A DNA stretch of 64,000 bases from Candidatus Marimicrobium litorale (lineage in GTDB: Bacteria; Pseudomonadota; Gammaproteobacteria; Pseudomonadales; Halieaceae), in assembly GCF_026262645.1 (NCBI RefSeq), contig NZ_SHNO01000001.1, positions 3,596,001 to 3,660,000 on the forward strand. The letters run 5' to 3'. Shown here piece after piece: positions 41,499 to 49,855 of this stretch. The notes below the pieces were generated by a model. It saw nothing but the letters and a program-made list of their open reading frames with translations, did no database searches and had not been told where the DNA came from. Every line of letters begins with the position of its first letter. Within the stretch, counting starts at the first letter, position 1. Position numbers and translations under genes: made by a program.

Positions 41499-41522
41499 TC
41501 GTAATGATAATGATTATTATTC
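41499..41522 (-). promoter_or_regulatory. Fur-box-like site upstream of the iron operon
   Basis: TCGTAATGATAATGATTATT-ATTC consists of successive NATWAT-type hexamers (GTAATG, GATAAT, GATTAT, TATTCT) and matches most of the GATAATGATAATCATTATC consensus. It lies about 95 bp before the DUF4856 start. Iron repression through Fur is inferred. Confidence 0.68.
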
Positions 41523-42392
41523 TAATTGTAGATTGTCGGAAAAGTCAACTGCATTCCGCCAAGTCGCGATCGGTGAGCTGGTGGTGCCCTTTGGCGTGAT
41601 ACCAGCTGAAGATAAAAACCCAGAGATAGGGGTGTCGGGGGGACGATACGCTCCCTATCGTCCCTTCTTCAGGGGCGAGAACCATTGATCGGGAGAGAGT
41701 TCCATGGCCTGTGAACTAGCGGGAAAAATCAGATTCATTCAGGAATCCAGCACCTTAGCGTTGAACTAGCCACTCGTGCCAGCGGCCTTTAGGGGGTCTG
41801 TTCCGCGAGACGCCCCTTATTGGCGTCGTCGGTACAACGGGGTACTGCAATGTATTTGGCGATAGCTGTCAGATCGAAACAAAGACCACACCACTCATAC
41901 AAAGTGTTACCTTCAAGATTCCCTAGCCATCGAGGGAATGTCCGGGCTCAACCCCTTCCGGCAGCGACTGTTCCCCCGGTATTGTGCGGCAAATCCTGAA
42001 GCGACCTGTACTGTGATACCCAGTTACGCCTGCTGCGACCGGAGTGCGTGCAGCATACCGTGAGCCGAGCGGAATGGGATGGGGTTTGAGAAGGAACAGC
42101 ATAAGCTGCTAATCGCCTCAGCCCTTTTATATTACGGTGCTATTACCGTCAGCGAGCGTCCATAGAAACGCAGTAAAAATGAGTAAAACAGTGTGCCCAG
42201 AAGGGCTCGAACGGCAGCAGTCGACCGTCAGTTTATTTTTCAATATCCGATTTAACAGTGATTTCGCGCAACGCACTATCAAGGTTAGGAATAAATGGCT
42301 GTTGAGTGTAACCCCTACTGCGAACGCTACGAATTACTCCGGATAGCGGATAAAAGCGCTTACTAAGAAGCGTTGAATAGAAGGTCAATCGC
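41523..42392. other. Long gene-free stretch with repeat and element traces
   Basis: No supported gene in about 870 bp. A degenerate left end (GGTACTGCAATGTATTTGG) is at 41841, and a short third copy of the tRNA-derived repeat (GTGTGCCCAGAAGGGCTCGA then ACGGCAGCAGTCG) is at 42190-42226. The frame at 41560-41690 (VAIGELVVPFGVIPAEDKN) could be a decayed coding piece but has no match I recognise. Confidence 0.45.
42190..42226 (-). repeat. tRNA-Met-derived repeat, short copy 3
   Basis: Only the acceptor/T-arm side remains (TGCCCAGAAGGGCTCGAACG and the start of the insert GCAGCAGTCGACCG). Confidence 0.5.
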
Positions 42393-42554
42393 ATGCAAAA
42401 ACCACGCCTTTCTTATACACGCCTCCTGGCATATATCTTACTACTGGTCTTCGCCTTAAACGCGAACGTCGGTTTAGCCTCAGACCTACCCGAAACAGTA
42501 GCGCCAGCTCATGACTTCAAGTTAACTTATCAGTACCAACTCACCTGTTGCTGA
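42393..42554 (+). pseudogene. N-terminal remnant of an exported protein
   Basis: ATG 42393 with AAGGT 8 bases upstream starts MQKPRLSYTRLLAYILLLVF, a clear signal peptide ending near NVGLASDLPE, then the frame enters a mobile-element right end (CAAGTTAACTTATCAGTACC, to 42535) and stops at 42554. The mature protein is lost. Confidence 0.5.
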
Positions 42555-42612
42555 TCGGCCTGTCATGCGCCATGCTCACGTTTGAGATGATGGCGGTTGA
42601 GAGGAATGTAAA

Positions 42613-44778
42613 GTGCAGAAGCGCTCACTATGCCGGGTCTGTGTAGCCCTCTGTCCGGTCAAGGTCGAAATTGACGCCGCGGGGGTGCCCGTATCGGCCA
42701 AGGGAGATAAGGACAACAGTCATTCTGAGGGATTCTTCTGCGCCAAGGGGAAGTACTATCCCGCGATGCACCGTAGTGACACACGTTTCCTGCATTCTCA
42801 GAAACGCATGCCTGACGGTGAACTGGCCGCCATCTCCTCACAAGCTGCGATAGAGGAGGTCGCGGAAAAAATACAGGCCATCATCGATCAGCACGGTCCC
42901 CGGGCGGTGGCGATTTATTCGGGGACGTTACATTACCAGGCGTCATCGACAGCCGCGATGGCTTCGGCCTGGTGTAACGCGCTGGGCCTCAAGATGCTCT
43001 TCAGCAGCGGAACGATTGACCAACCTGGCAAGCAGGTGGCCGCCGCTGCGCACGGCCATTGGCTGGGTGGTTACTTCCCCTTCGATGAATGCGATGCCTG
43101 GCTGATGTTGGGCAGTAACCCGCTGGTGGCTATCTCCGGCGGGATTCCTCACGCCAATCCCGGACGACGCCTGAAACGTGCCCAGAAACACGGTTTGAAA
43201 CTTGTCGTCGTCGATCCCCGGCGCACCGAGACTGCCAGGCAGGCTGCGCTGCATATCCAGCCACGGCCCGGGACAGACCCGGCCATTCTCGCTGGGATAA
43301 TTCGCGAGATTGTTGACCGGGACCTGTGTGACCGTGAGTTCCTGGACCGACATGTCGATGGCTTTGAGCGCCTATGCGCATACGTGAAGCCCTATACCCC
43401 GGAGCGGGTAGCTGCAATTGCGGATATCCCGCCGCAGCAGGTAACCGAGGCGGCCCAGTTGTTCGCCGCTGCGGACAAGGCTGTTTGCACTGCAGCAACC
43501 GGCGCGAATATGTCCGGCTGGAGTAATATCAACGAGTACCTTGTGCTTTGTCTAAATACTGTTTGCGGCGTCTATCGGCAAGAGGGCGACAAGGTGAGCA
43601 ACCATGGTGTACTGACGACTCGCAGGGAGTTCAAGGCCCAGGCAATACCCCCTTACCCCATCGCCGGTTACGGTAAGCCGCTGCGGATCCGGGATTACTC
43701 GCCGGCGGTTTGCGGCCTGCCCACCTCTGCGTTGGCGGACGAGATCCTGCTGCAAGGCGAAGGCCAGGTGAAGGCGCTGATTACTATTGGCGGTAATCCA
43801 ATGACGGCCTGGCCGGACCAGGAAAAGACGTTTGCAGCATTGAGTTCGCTGGAGTTGCTGGTTGCTGTGGAACCGCGCCAGACACCCACAACCCAACTGG
43901 CGGATTATGTTCTCGCCCCCAAGCTGGCCTTCGAAAAACCGGAGACGACACTGTCCACGGAAAACTTACTCAGCGTTGGACCTGCATTCGGCTATACCGA
44001 ACCCTACGGACAATATGTTCCTGCAATAGTTGATCCGCCCAAAGGATCAGACCTGTTGGAGGACTGGGAGTTTTTCTATGGTATGGCACAACAGATGGTT
44101 CTTCAGCTCACCGTGCGTGCCGGAATCTTTCCTATCGTGGGTGTACAAACGCCGGAGACGGAAGTGGACATGGTGAATAAGCCCGATAGCGAACAGGTCC
44201 TTGACTTGGTGACCAAGGGTTCCTGGGTGCCTTTGCAGGCGCTGCGCGACGATCCCGAAAAAATACTCTTCCCCGAAGACGTCACGGTAACGGCCGCAGA
44301 TGCAGGATGGCAGGCACGGCTGGATGTCGGTAACGAGGAACTGCTTGAAGATCTTGAGTCGTTCGGGCGGGGCGACAAGTATGCCCGCGAAGGCTTTGAC
44401 TACCGCTTAATCAGTCGACGTATACCCAATTCGTTCAATTCCTGCGGCACAGATACAGATGGCTTACGCGATCGTTACATGGGAAACCCCGCATTTATGC
44501 ACCCGCAGGATATGTTAGATAAAGGCCTGGAGCGGGGCGATGTCGTAATCATTCAGTCGCCGCACAATGAGGTGGAAGCGGTCGCATGGCCCGATAAGGA
44601 CCTCCGCCGGGGATTGGTGTCACTGAGCCATGGCTGGGGAGAAAACCCGGATGGCCAGGGAGACGTAAGGCGAGTAGGCGCTAATTCGGGACGGCTGATG
44701 AGCGTTGAGGTTGATTGCGACCGCTTCTCGGGCATCCCACTAATGAGTGCGCTGCCTGTGAAGATATTGCCCCGATAG
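42613..44778 (+). CDS. Molybdopterin oxidoreductase (DMSO-reductase superfamily)
   Basis: A 721-residue single-subunit type enzyme. Cys7, Cys10, Cys14 and Cys43 (CRVCVALCP ... GFFCAKGK) ligate an N-terminal [4Fe-4S] cluster. The molybdopterin parts include MLGSNPLVA, LVVVDPRRTETARQAALHIQPRPGTD, NEYLVLCLNTVCGVYRQEGDK and the C-terminal cofactor-binding domain FMHPQDMLDKGLERGDVVIIQS...LSHGWGENPDG. The metal ligand residue is not obvious; no Cys/Sec/Ser at the usual site stands out (TGANMSGW). GTG start with GAGAGGAA 7 bases before it; no Tat signal, so cytoplasmic. It resembles the group acting on acetylene, pyrogallol or other organic substrates more than FDH, but the substrate is open. No partner subunit genes are adjacent. 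Confidence 0.88.
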   Translation: MQKRSLCRVCVALCPVKVEIDAAGVPVSAKGDKDNSHSEGFFCAKGKYYPAMHRSDTRFLHSQKRMPDGELAAISSQAAIEEVAEKIQAIIDQHGPRAVAIYSGTLHYQASSTAAMASAWCNALGLKMLFSSGTIDQPGKQVAAAAHGHWLGGYFPFDECDAWLMLGSNPLVAISGGIPHANPGRRLKRAQKHGLKLVVVDPRRTETARQAALHIQPRPGTDPAILAGIIREIVDRDLCDREFLDRHVDGFERLCAYVKPYTPERVAAIADIPPQQVTEAAQLFAAADKAVCTAATGANMSGWSNINEYLVLCLNTVCGVYRQEGDKVSNHGVLTTRREFKAQAIPPYPIAGYGKPLRIRDYSPAVCGLPTSALADEILLQGEGQVKALITIGGNPMTAWPDQEKTFAALSSLELLVAVEPRQTPTTQLADYVLAPKLAFEKPETTLSTENLLSVGPAFGYTEPYGQYVPAIVDPPKGSDLLEDWEFFYGMAQQMVLQLTVRAGIFPIVGVQTPETEVDMVNKPDSEQVLDLVTKGSWVPLQALRDDPEKILFPEDVTVTAADAGWQARLDVGNEELLEDLESFGRGDKYAREGFDYRLISRRIPNSFNSCGTDTDGLRDRYMGNPAFMHPQDMLDKGLERGDVVIIQSPHNEVEAVAWPDKDLRRGLVSLSHGWGENPDGQGDVRRVGANSGRLMSVEVDCDRFSGIPLMSALPVKILPR

Positions 44779-44831
44779 AGAGGATCGCGCATAAGGCCGC
44801 GAGAGGCAGTACGCCCCCTTGAGGTTCAATA

Positions 44832-44921
44832 GTGATACGTAAGCAGGGAACAATAAAATCCTGGAATGACCAGAAGGCCTTTGGCTTCATTCGGCCGACT
44901 GATAGCGAAAAAGGCTACTGA
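44832..44921 (+). pseudogene. Cold-shock-domain gene cut by a MITE
   Basis: GTG 44832 with GAGG 8 bases upstream starts MIRKQGTIKSWNDQKAFGFI, the first two strands of a cold-shock domain with the RNP1-like FGFI motif. After RPTDSEKG the frame runs into the left end of MITE copy 4 and stops at TAC TGA. Proteins that start this way are CSD-only or CSD-DUF1294 membrane proteins; the rest is gone. Confidence 0.7.
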
Positions 44922-45071
44922 CAAGCTAACTTATTTTTTCTCGAAAAGTGGAGTTTTAGAATTCATTGCACGCAATATATAACCTTAAAGTGGCAGCTGG
45001 CGACTCGATTGCCAGCGCCAAGGGCCGAGTTGTGTCGGCTCAGCCCATGACCTTAAGTAAAATTGTCAGTA
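44916..45071 (+). mobile_element. 156-bp MITE, diverged copy 4
   Basis: TACTGACAAGCTAACTT to AAGTAAAATTGTCAGTA, again exactly 156 bp. The right 45 bp align with the other copies (CGAGTTGTGTCGGCTCAGCC / CATGACCTTAAG), but the left core differs. It interrupts the cold-shock gene. Confidence 0.75.
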
Positions 45072-45275
45072 TCGTGGCTTGAGACATTCCGACCCGACTC
45101 CTAAGGGTTCAAGCAATTAACTTGTCAGTGCCGAAAACAAGACACGATAGAAGCTGAAGGTTGCACTGGCGGCGAGTGACTTCGCCCCCAGCGCCCTGCA
45201 GCTTCTCGTCTGTTTTACTCGTGGCATTCACCCTTGTCGCAGTACTCGCAACTGGTTGTCCCGATGCAGCTGGCG
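45072..45275. other. Stretch after MITE 4 with an extra right end
   Basis: CAATTAACTTGTCAGTGCC (45114-45132) is another right-end TIR with no matching left end nearby other than that of MITE 4, so elements are nested or recombined here. No gene is supported. Confidence 0.5.
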
Positions 45276-46958
45276 CTAGGGTTCATTGGGCGGAGGCGGG
45301 GTTGGAGGCGAGGGAGTCGAACAGTCGCTCGATGGCAGGGGTACCTTGAAAGTATAGCTGGCTGTGATTGGGTTGGTGGTGGTTTCGATTGAACAACTGC
45401 AGCCAGAATCGTTGCACATCCCGGTTGGGCCATTTTCATCTGATCCGGGCGCGCTGAAGGGCCCAGGCCAGAGACGGCTCGTACTCGTGGCTAAGTCAAC
45501 ACTCCAGTTGACCGTAATAGGATAATGGGTGGCATTGCCGTAAATCCCAGGGTAGGTCCCATTTTCACCAACCACCCACTGCACGCTTTGCGCAACACCG
45601 GACATACTCCCAGAAGGCTTTTGTCCGTCTGACGGATCACCGACGTCATAGTCGACACATAACCCCTTCGTGTCGGTCATTTGAACGGTTGATATACAAG
45701 TTCCAGCCTTTTTTCCTGTGTCGTCGGTGCAATACGCGTAATCGGTGTACCTGCCCTCGTTGCCGGTAATGCCCGCTTTCACGAGCAGCGGCGGAACGGA
45801 AACCGTTGTCTTCTCGCTCCAGGTCACACCCACCTGCAACCCCGCGGCCGGCCCCTTTCCTGAAATATTGACGTTGCCGCCGAGACTGAAAGCGAAGCCC
45901 GTTGAATAACTTGACGCTGTGCCCTGGGTTGCTGAGGGCGCTGCATTAGCCTGGTCCGTCTTGATTCCTGCGGGCGGCACGAATGAGACGCTGTACTGCT
46001 TCGGGTAGTTCATATAGCGACAGAGACGCAGATCATATTTATTGAAAGGAACGTCTGAGGCTATTGCTATGCCGCCATCACAATAATCATCGGTATCTTT
46101 CCAGTCCTCTACAAGGCATTGCTCGCCGTCACAGTTGGCGAGGTATAGCTCGCCCTCTCTTGCGCTTGCAGACTGCCACTTGGCGTCTGAGGCTGTCCAA
46201 TCCCCTGATGACGTGACCAGATACATATCGTATGGCTTCGGCATGCTCTGGTTGCTTTCGCAAATATGGGCCGCGTAAAAATTGACCGTGGTGCTGTAAT
46301 TGCCAGACGTTGTCGACGTAAGGAACGTCGTCTGCAGGGAAACCTGGGCCAGGTCTGTATTTTGCTCACTCATAATTGGCGCCGATTCATTGTTTTGTAG
46401 AGGCGCCCGTTTCAAGTCCTCCACTAAAATGGTGTACGCCCGAGCGTATGCGCGCTCGTCCGCGCCTGCATCTTGTGCTGTACTTGGCGAGGCTCTGACA
46501 TTCTGCAACACGCGAGAGACCGGATTACTCTTTTCCATGCGCGTTATGTACGCCATATGAATCGGATGAGTGGTCGATGTGTAGGCTGCACCTGCGCCCA
46601 ATAGCTCATGCAAGGCTTCCACATCGATGGTACTCGGGCTGATGATGGCCAGGGTTTGTCCAGCCTCATAGGACGCTTTAATCGCGTCTTTTTCCTGCTC
46701 CGTGAGGGCGTCTACCGGGTCGAGCACCCCGGGCGCAATCATCATGGGTGTCAGTTGCGGATTATAGTCAGGCGAAAAGGGCACGACGACCAGGTCACTG
46801 CGCACCGCTTCTATGGTGGCGTTATTGTAGTTGCCGATGAGCTGAACGACCTCATACTCACCGGACTGGGACTGCGCACTGTCGCTGCAGCCGCTGGCAA
46901 TGAAAGAAATGATTAATACGCCCAATAGGAGTGAAAATCGGTTCACAAGATAAGACAT
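45276..46958 (-). CDS. Secreted lipoprotein, possible beta-pore-forming (leukocidin/haemolysin-like) protein
   Basis: A 560-residue lipoprotein (LLLGVLIISFIASGC; AGAGG 6 bases before the ATG). Residues 30-190 contain VVPFSPDYNPQLTPMMIAPGVLDPVDALTEQEKDAIKASYEAG, a segment like those before haemolysin cores. Residues 200-540 are beta-rich with an amphipathic Ser/Thr/Gly stretch SSYSTGFAFSLGGNVNISGKGPAAGLQVGVTWSEKTTVSVPP, the composition of a membrane-inserting stem, and several Cys pairs (CDGEQC, CLVEDW, CSIET). The end is PPTPPPP. Similarity to leukocidin/VCC-type toxins is by pattern only; a surface lipoprotein of unknown role is the safe reading. No neighbouring secretion gene; 46959-47253 holds nothing recognised. 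Confidence 0.55.
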   Translation of the reverse strand: MSYLVNRFSLLLGVLIISFIASGCSDSAQSQSGEYEVVQLIGNYNNATIEAVRSDLVVVPFSPDYNPQLTPMMIAPGVLDPVDALTEQEKDAIKASYEAGQTLAIISPSTIDVEALHELLGAGAAYTSTTHPIHMAYITRMEKSNPVSRVLQNVRASPSTAQDAGADERAYARAYTILVEDLKRAPLQNNESAPIMSEQNTDLAQVSLQTTFLTSTTSGNYSTTVNFYAAHICESNQSMPKPYDMYLVTSSGDWTASDAKWQSASAREGELYLANCDGEQCLVEDWKDTDDYCDGGIAIASDVPFNKYDLRLCRYMNYPKQYSVSFVPPAGIKTDQANAAPSATQGTASSYSTGFAFSLGGNVNISGKGPAAGLQVGVTWSEKTTVSVPPLLVKAGITGNEGRYTDYAYCTDDTGKKAGTCISTVQMTDTKGLCVDYDVGDPSDGQKPSGSMSGVAQSVQWVVGENGTYPGIYGNATHYPITVNWSVDLATSTSRLWPGPFSAPGSDENGPTGMCNDSGCSCSIETTTNPITASYTFKVPLPSSDCSTPSPPTPPPPNEP

Positions 46959-47253
46959 GAAAAACCTCTTTTTCTGGCGCCGAAATGTAGATTAGTAAAA
47001 ATGAAAAAGCTGTCGTGACGAAATAAACTTATCAGCGTGCATCAAAGTATAGTTTAAATGAGCGGCTTGTCGACAGTAAATCTCATATGTGTGTCGGCTT
47101 CATAAACGAACTGGCCGAACTTGATGACCAAGGGACGAAATGGTGGTTGCACCAAAGGCAACCCGAATGAACATCCCTAGAGATAAATACTTCAAACTCC
47201 CGTTCGGTATAACGAAGCGCTTCTAATTGACAGTGTTACCGATGAACAGCAGG

Positions 47254-49353
47254 TCAGCGCGTCTCTCCGGTCGCTAGAGCGGCAGCTGGCACGGGCATGT
47301 TGGCTTGCAGATATGAAATTACATCCGCCTGCGGAACGTTTGGAAAGAACTCTGTCTCGCCTCCCGGAGGCCAGATCATCCTTTCGCTCCAACCCCAAAC
47401 GGCGGTCCCAATAAAATAAGGATCATTTTCCATCCCGGCGGCCTTCATTTCTTCCACTGCGATTTGTACATACTCTAGCTGGCTGTGGCCACTGTCACCG
47501 ATTTGCAGACCGATACCCAGATTGTCGTTGCCCTCAATACCCTCAAACTCGTGCGCCGAGGCGGCGGCCGGTATTGCGAACTGATAGTAAACCTGATGCC
47601 GGGAGGCCATTGTCATCGTTTCCTGAATCTTCTCTTGAACGAGAGTCCGGTATTCGGCCGGCGTATTGACTTGCCCGCCTTGCTTGCTTCCCAAATCGTA
47701 GCCTGATATGACGACATAGCCGTTGCCGTGGCTGTTAAGCACCGCGGCAAACGCGGCGCTCACGCGCTCTGGAAAAGTGAAAACCGACCAGGAAATTCCA
47801 TGAGGCCGATTTTTGGTGACGCACTGGATTTGCTTACGCGTATCCTCATCCAGAGGATCTCCGGGATTGGTAACGTTGGCCCCGGCAAACGTTTTGGCAA
47901 GGCGCGTGTAGTAGTGAATCTGCCCGGGTTGCGTGAAGTCAAAGGGCTCCAGATCAAATTGCACACCGGCGATTTTGCCATCGGCGCAGTACATTTTGGC
48001 CACTTTGTCCGCAAGCTCGTAAGCCTCGTTTTGCGGGAGCCGGTTCAAAGCGTTGAGGTAGTCAATCGTGCCGTTATTCGCCGCATCGGAATCCAGACGG
48101 CCATCCACAATCGGGATGATCACCGACTCGGTACCCATCTGCTCGGCGGCGTTATCCATCTCCGCCTCCCAGCGCGCGGCGGACTCCATCCCGGTGGCAC
48201 CGAAATCTGCGAGCGTATTGTTTTTGTCAAACGGTACGGGGCCGTACAAGACGACCGTGTTGGAATTGTCGCAGACGTCTCCCGGGGCAGATTCGCCCGA
48301 TCCGCGGCAATAAAGCTCAGGCCCGCCGCCATAGGAAAAAATCTGATTTATTTTCTTGCGCGCATCCGCTTCGGTGTTCCAGGCAATCAGCTCGTCTGAG
48401 AAGAGCGCGGCCTGCGTGTAGGGCTCTCTGTTGGGGTCGCTCGAAGTCCACAGGGGGAATATCGCGTCATAAAGCCATGAGCCGTTGCCGATTTGAATCG
48501 GGGTGTCAGCAATCCACGTGTTGAGTGCTATTTCGCCGGCGGGCGGGGGCGGCGTTGCGCAATCATCAACGTTGGTCATACGGACCGAGGTGGCAAGCCC
48601 GTCATAAGCTGAGTCACCGGACGCAGAGCTCAGGTTTATGCTAAAAGTCCGGTCGCCATCGCAGACGCCGTCGTATTGCCCGGTTACCTCTACAACTTGT
48701 GCGATGTTCCAGTCGCTTGTGGTAAAACTCAGCGCTGAACCGCCTGTTATCGTGCCCTCTCCGCTGTCAGAGATGCCGGCGGTGATGGTCACACTCGAAC
48801 TTGGCGCAGAGTTTAGCATCACGCTCACCTGTCCCAAGCCCCCGGCCTCCGAAGTGTCTGTGAGCTTGTCGGCGCTGATCGCGCCCGGTGCTCTGTCTGC
48901 GTCGCAGGTGAGGCAAATGCCGTTCAGAGTGAAATCTTTCACATAGGCAATGCTTCGCTGCTGCTTCCAAAAAGATCCGTAAAGCTCCGCCGTGTCCGAA
49001 CTCGGGGTGAAGGTGAAGCCGATTTCGGTCCAGTCCGTGAAGGCTCCTCCGTTTTCGCCATAGCCGTTCGCGCCGATATAAACATGCATATTGCTGTCAT
49101 CAGATTTTATTTTGGCGGTGATGGTGTTGAGTTGTCCTGCGTTGACGGACACACTTCGCAGCTCTGCGCGGTTGACATCAACGCCGGAGCCGTCCCCTAA
49201 AGCAATTTGGTTGCCTTCTCCGACGATGTTGACCACACCTTTAGTCATAGTCCAGGAATAAAGCTGTTCGGCGTAAGCCGCGCCAGACAAAAAGAAACAG
49301 CACACGACACGGGTCGCGCTCATCGTGAAAGCGTGTGCGGATAGTTGAAGCAT
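47254..49353 (-). CDS. Secreted modular protein with CBM-like, Calx-beta-like and GH18-like TIM-barrel domains
   Basis: A 699-residue exported protein (signal ending AAYA; GGAG 7 bases before the ATG at 49353). Residues 30-150 look like a CBM4/9-type jelly roll (ITAKIKSDDSNMHVYIGANGYG ... AELYGSFWKQQRSIAYVKDFTLNGI). Residues 165-270 are a Calx-beta/cadherin-like repeat (VSVMLNSAPSSSVTITAGISDSGEGTITGG ... ATSVRMTNVDDC). After a PPPP linker, residues 285-690 include IAGVQFDLEPFDF near 464, close to the GH18 DxxDxDxE catalytic strand, HGISWSVFTFPERV and GIGLQIGDSGH. It may hydrolyse an N-acetylglucosamine polymer, but the catalytic signature is incomplete, so a binding role is possible. Confidence 0.62.
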   Translation of the reverse strand: MLQLSAHAFTMSATRVVCCFFLSGAAYAEQLYSWTMTKGVVNIVGEGNQIALGDGSGVDVNRAELRSVSVNAGQLNTITAKIKSDDSNMHVYIGANGYGENGGAFTDWTEIGFTFTPSSDTAELYGSFWKQQRSIAYVKDFTLNGICLTCDADRAPGAISADKLTDTSEAGGLGQVSVMLNSAPSSSVTITAGISDSGEGTITGGSALSFTTSDWNIAQVVEVTGQYDGVCDGDRTFSINLSSASGDSAYDGLATSVRMTNVDDCATPPPPAGEIALNTWIADTPIQIGNGSWLYDAIFPLWTSSDPNREPYTQAALFSDELIAWNTEADARKKINQIFSYGGGPELYCRGSGESAPGDVCDNSNTVVLYGPVPFDKNNTLADFGATGMESAARWEAEMDNAAEQMGTESVIIPIVDGRLDSDAANNGTIDYLNALNRLPQNEAYELADKVAKMYCADGKIAGVQFDLEPFDFTQPGQIHYYTRLAKTFAGANVTNPGDPLDEDTRKQIQCVTKNRPHGISWSVFTFPERVSAAFAAVLNSHGNGYVVISGYDLGSKQGGQVNTPAEYRTLVQEKIQETMTMASRHQVYYQFAIPAAASAHEFEGIEGNDNLGIGLQIGDSGHSQLEYVQIAVEEMKAAGMENDPYFIGTAVWGWSERMIWPPGGETEFFPNVPQADVISYLQANMPVPAAALATGETR

Positions 49354-49448
49354 AAATATTCTCCAATTTGGGGCGGAGGTTCACTTACGCTTCAGACTAG
49401 TATCAGATTCAATAGTTCAATGAGTCGCCGATAAAGAATGGTGCTAAG

Positions 49449-49547
49449 CATAGGACAAATAAACGGCCTGCTGGGAGTGGATTTCCTCACTGATACTGCC
49501 AACTGAACTGTAGAACTTCTCGAAATATCCGCCTATGGGCCTGAGAG
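49449..49547 (+). repeat. Dispersed ~95-bp repeat, copy next to MITE 3
   Basis: TAGGACAAATAAACGGCCTG through TCGAAATATCCGCCTATGG aligns with 9758-9850. It ends exactly at the left end of MITE copy 3, so the MITE either inserted at its edge or moves with it. Confidence 0.65.
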
Positions 49548-49703
49548 TACTGACAAGTTAACTTAGATTCGCTCCAAATGTGGAAACCACAAACTAAAAT
49601 CTCGTGAAATTACAGCCCAATGTGGGAGCCAATGACATATTTCTGGTCAGTCTAGGCTCGATTGTGTAGCGCCAGCCCGTGACCTCGAGTTAACTTGTCA
49701 GTA
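49548..49703 (+). mobile_element. 156-bp MITE, copy 3
   Basis: TACTGACAAGTTAACTTAGA to CGAGTTAACTTGTCAGTA, 156 bp between the outer T and A, nearly identical to copies 1 and 2. No target duplication is visible at its edges. Confidence 0.86.
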
Positions 49704-49855
49704 TCAATTTCACTCCCGAAATAGCAATTTGCAGGTGGTGACCAGCTTATCGTTTTGACGGAAATGACAATATCGTGGGTTTTCCCGACAATGACTTCCC
49801 TTCAGGTTTGTGGGAAATTAAATCGACACTAATAGAATCTGGTCGAATCTAAAGT

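Noticed and set aside
42613-44778. Formate dehydrogenase with selenocysteine
   Set aside because: No in-frame TGA and no formate-dehydrogenase-type Cys/Sec context at the expected position.
49748-49852. Possible gene end YRFDGNDNIVGFPDNDFPSG after MITE 3
   Set aside because: Protein-like over about 35 codons but an in-frame TGA precedes it and no family is recognised; too short to call.
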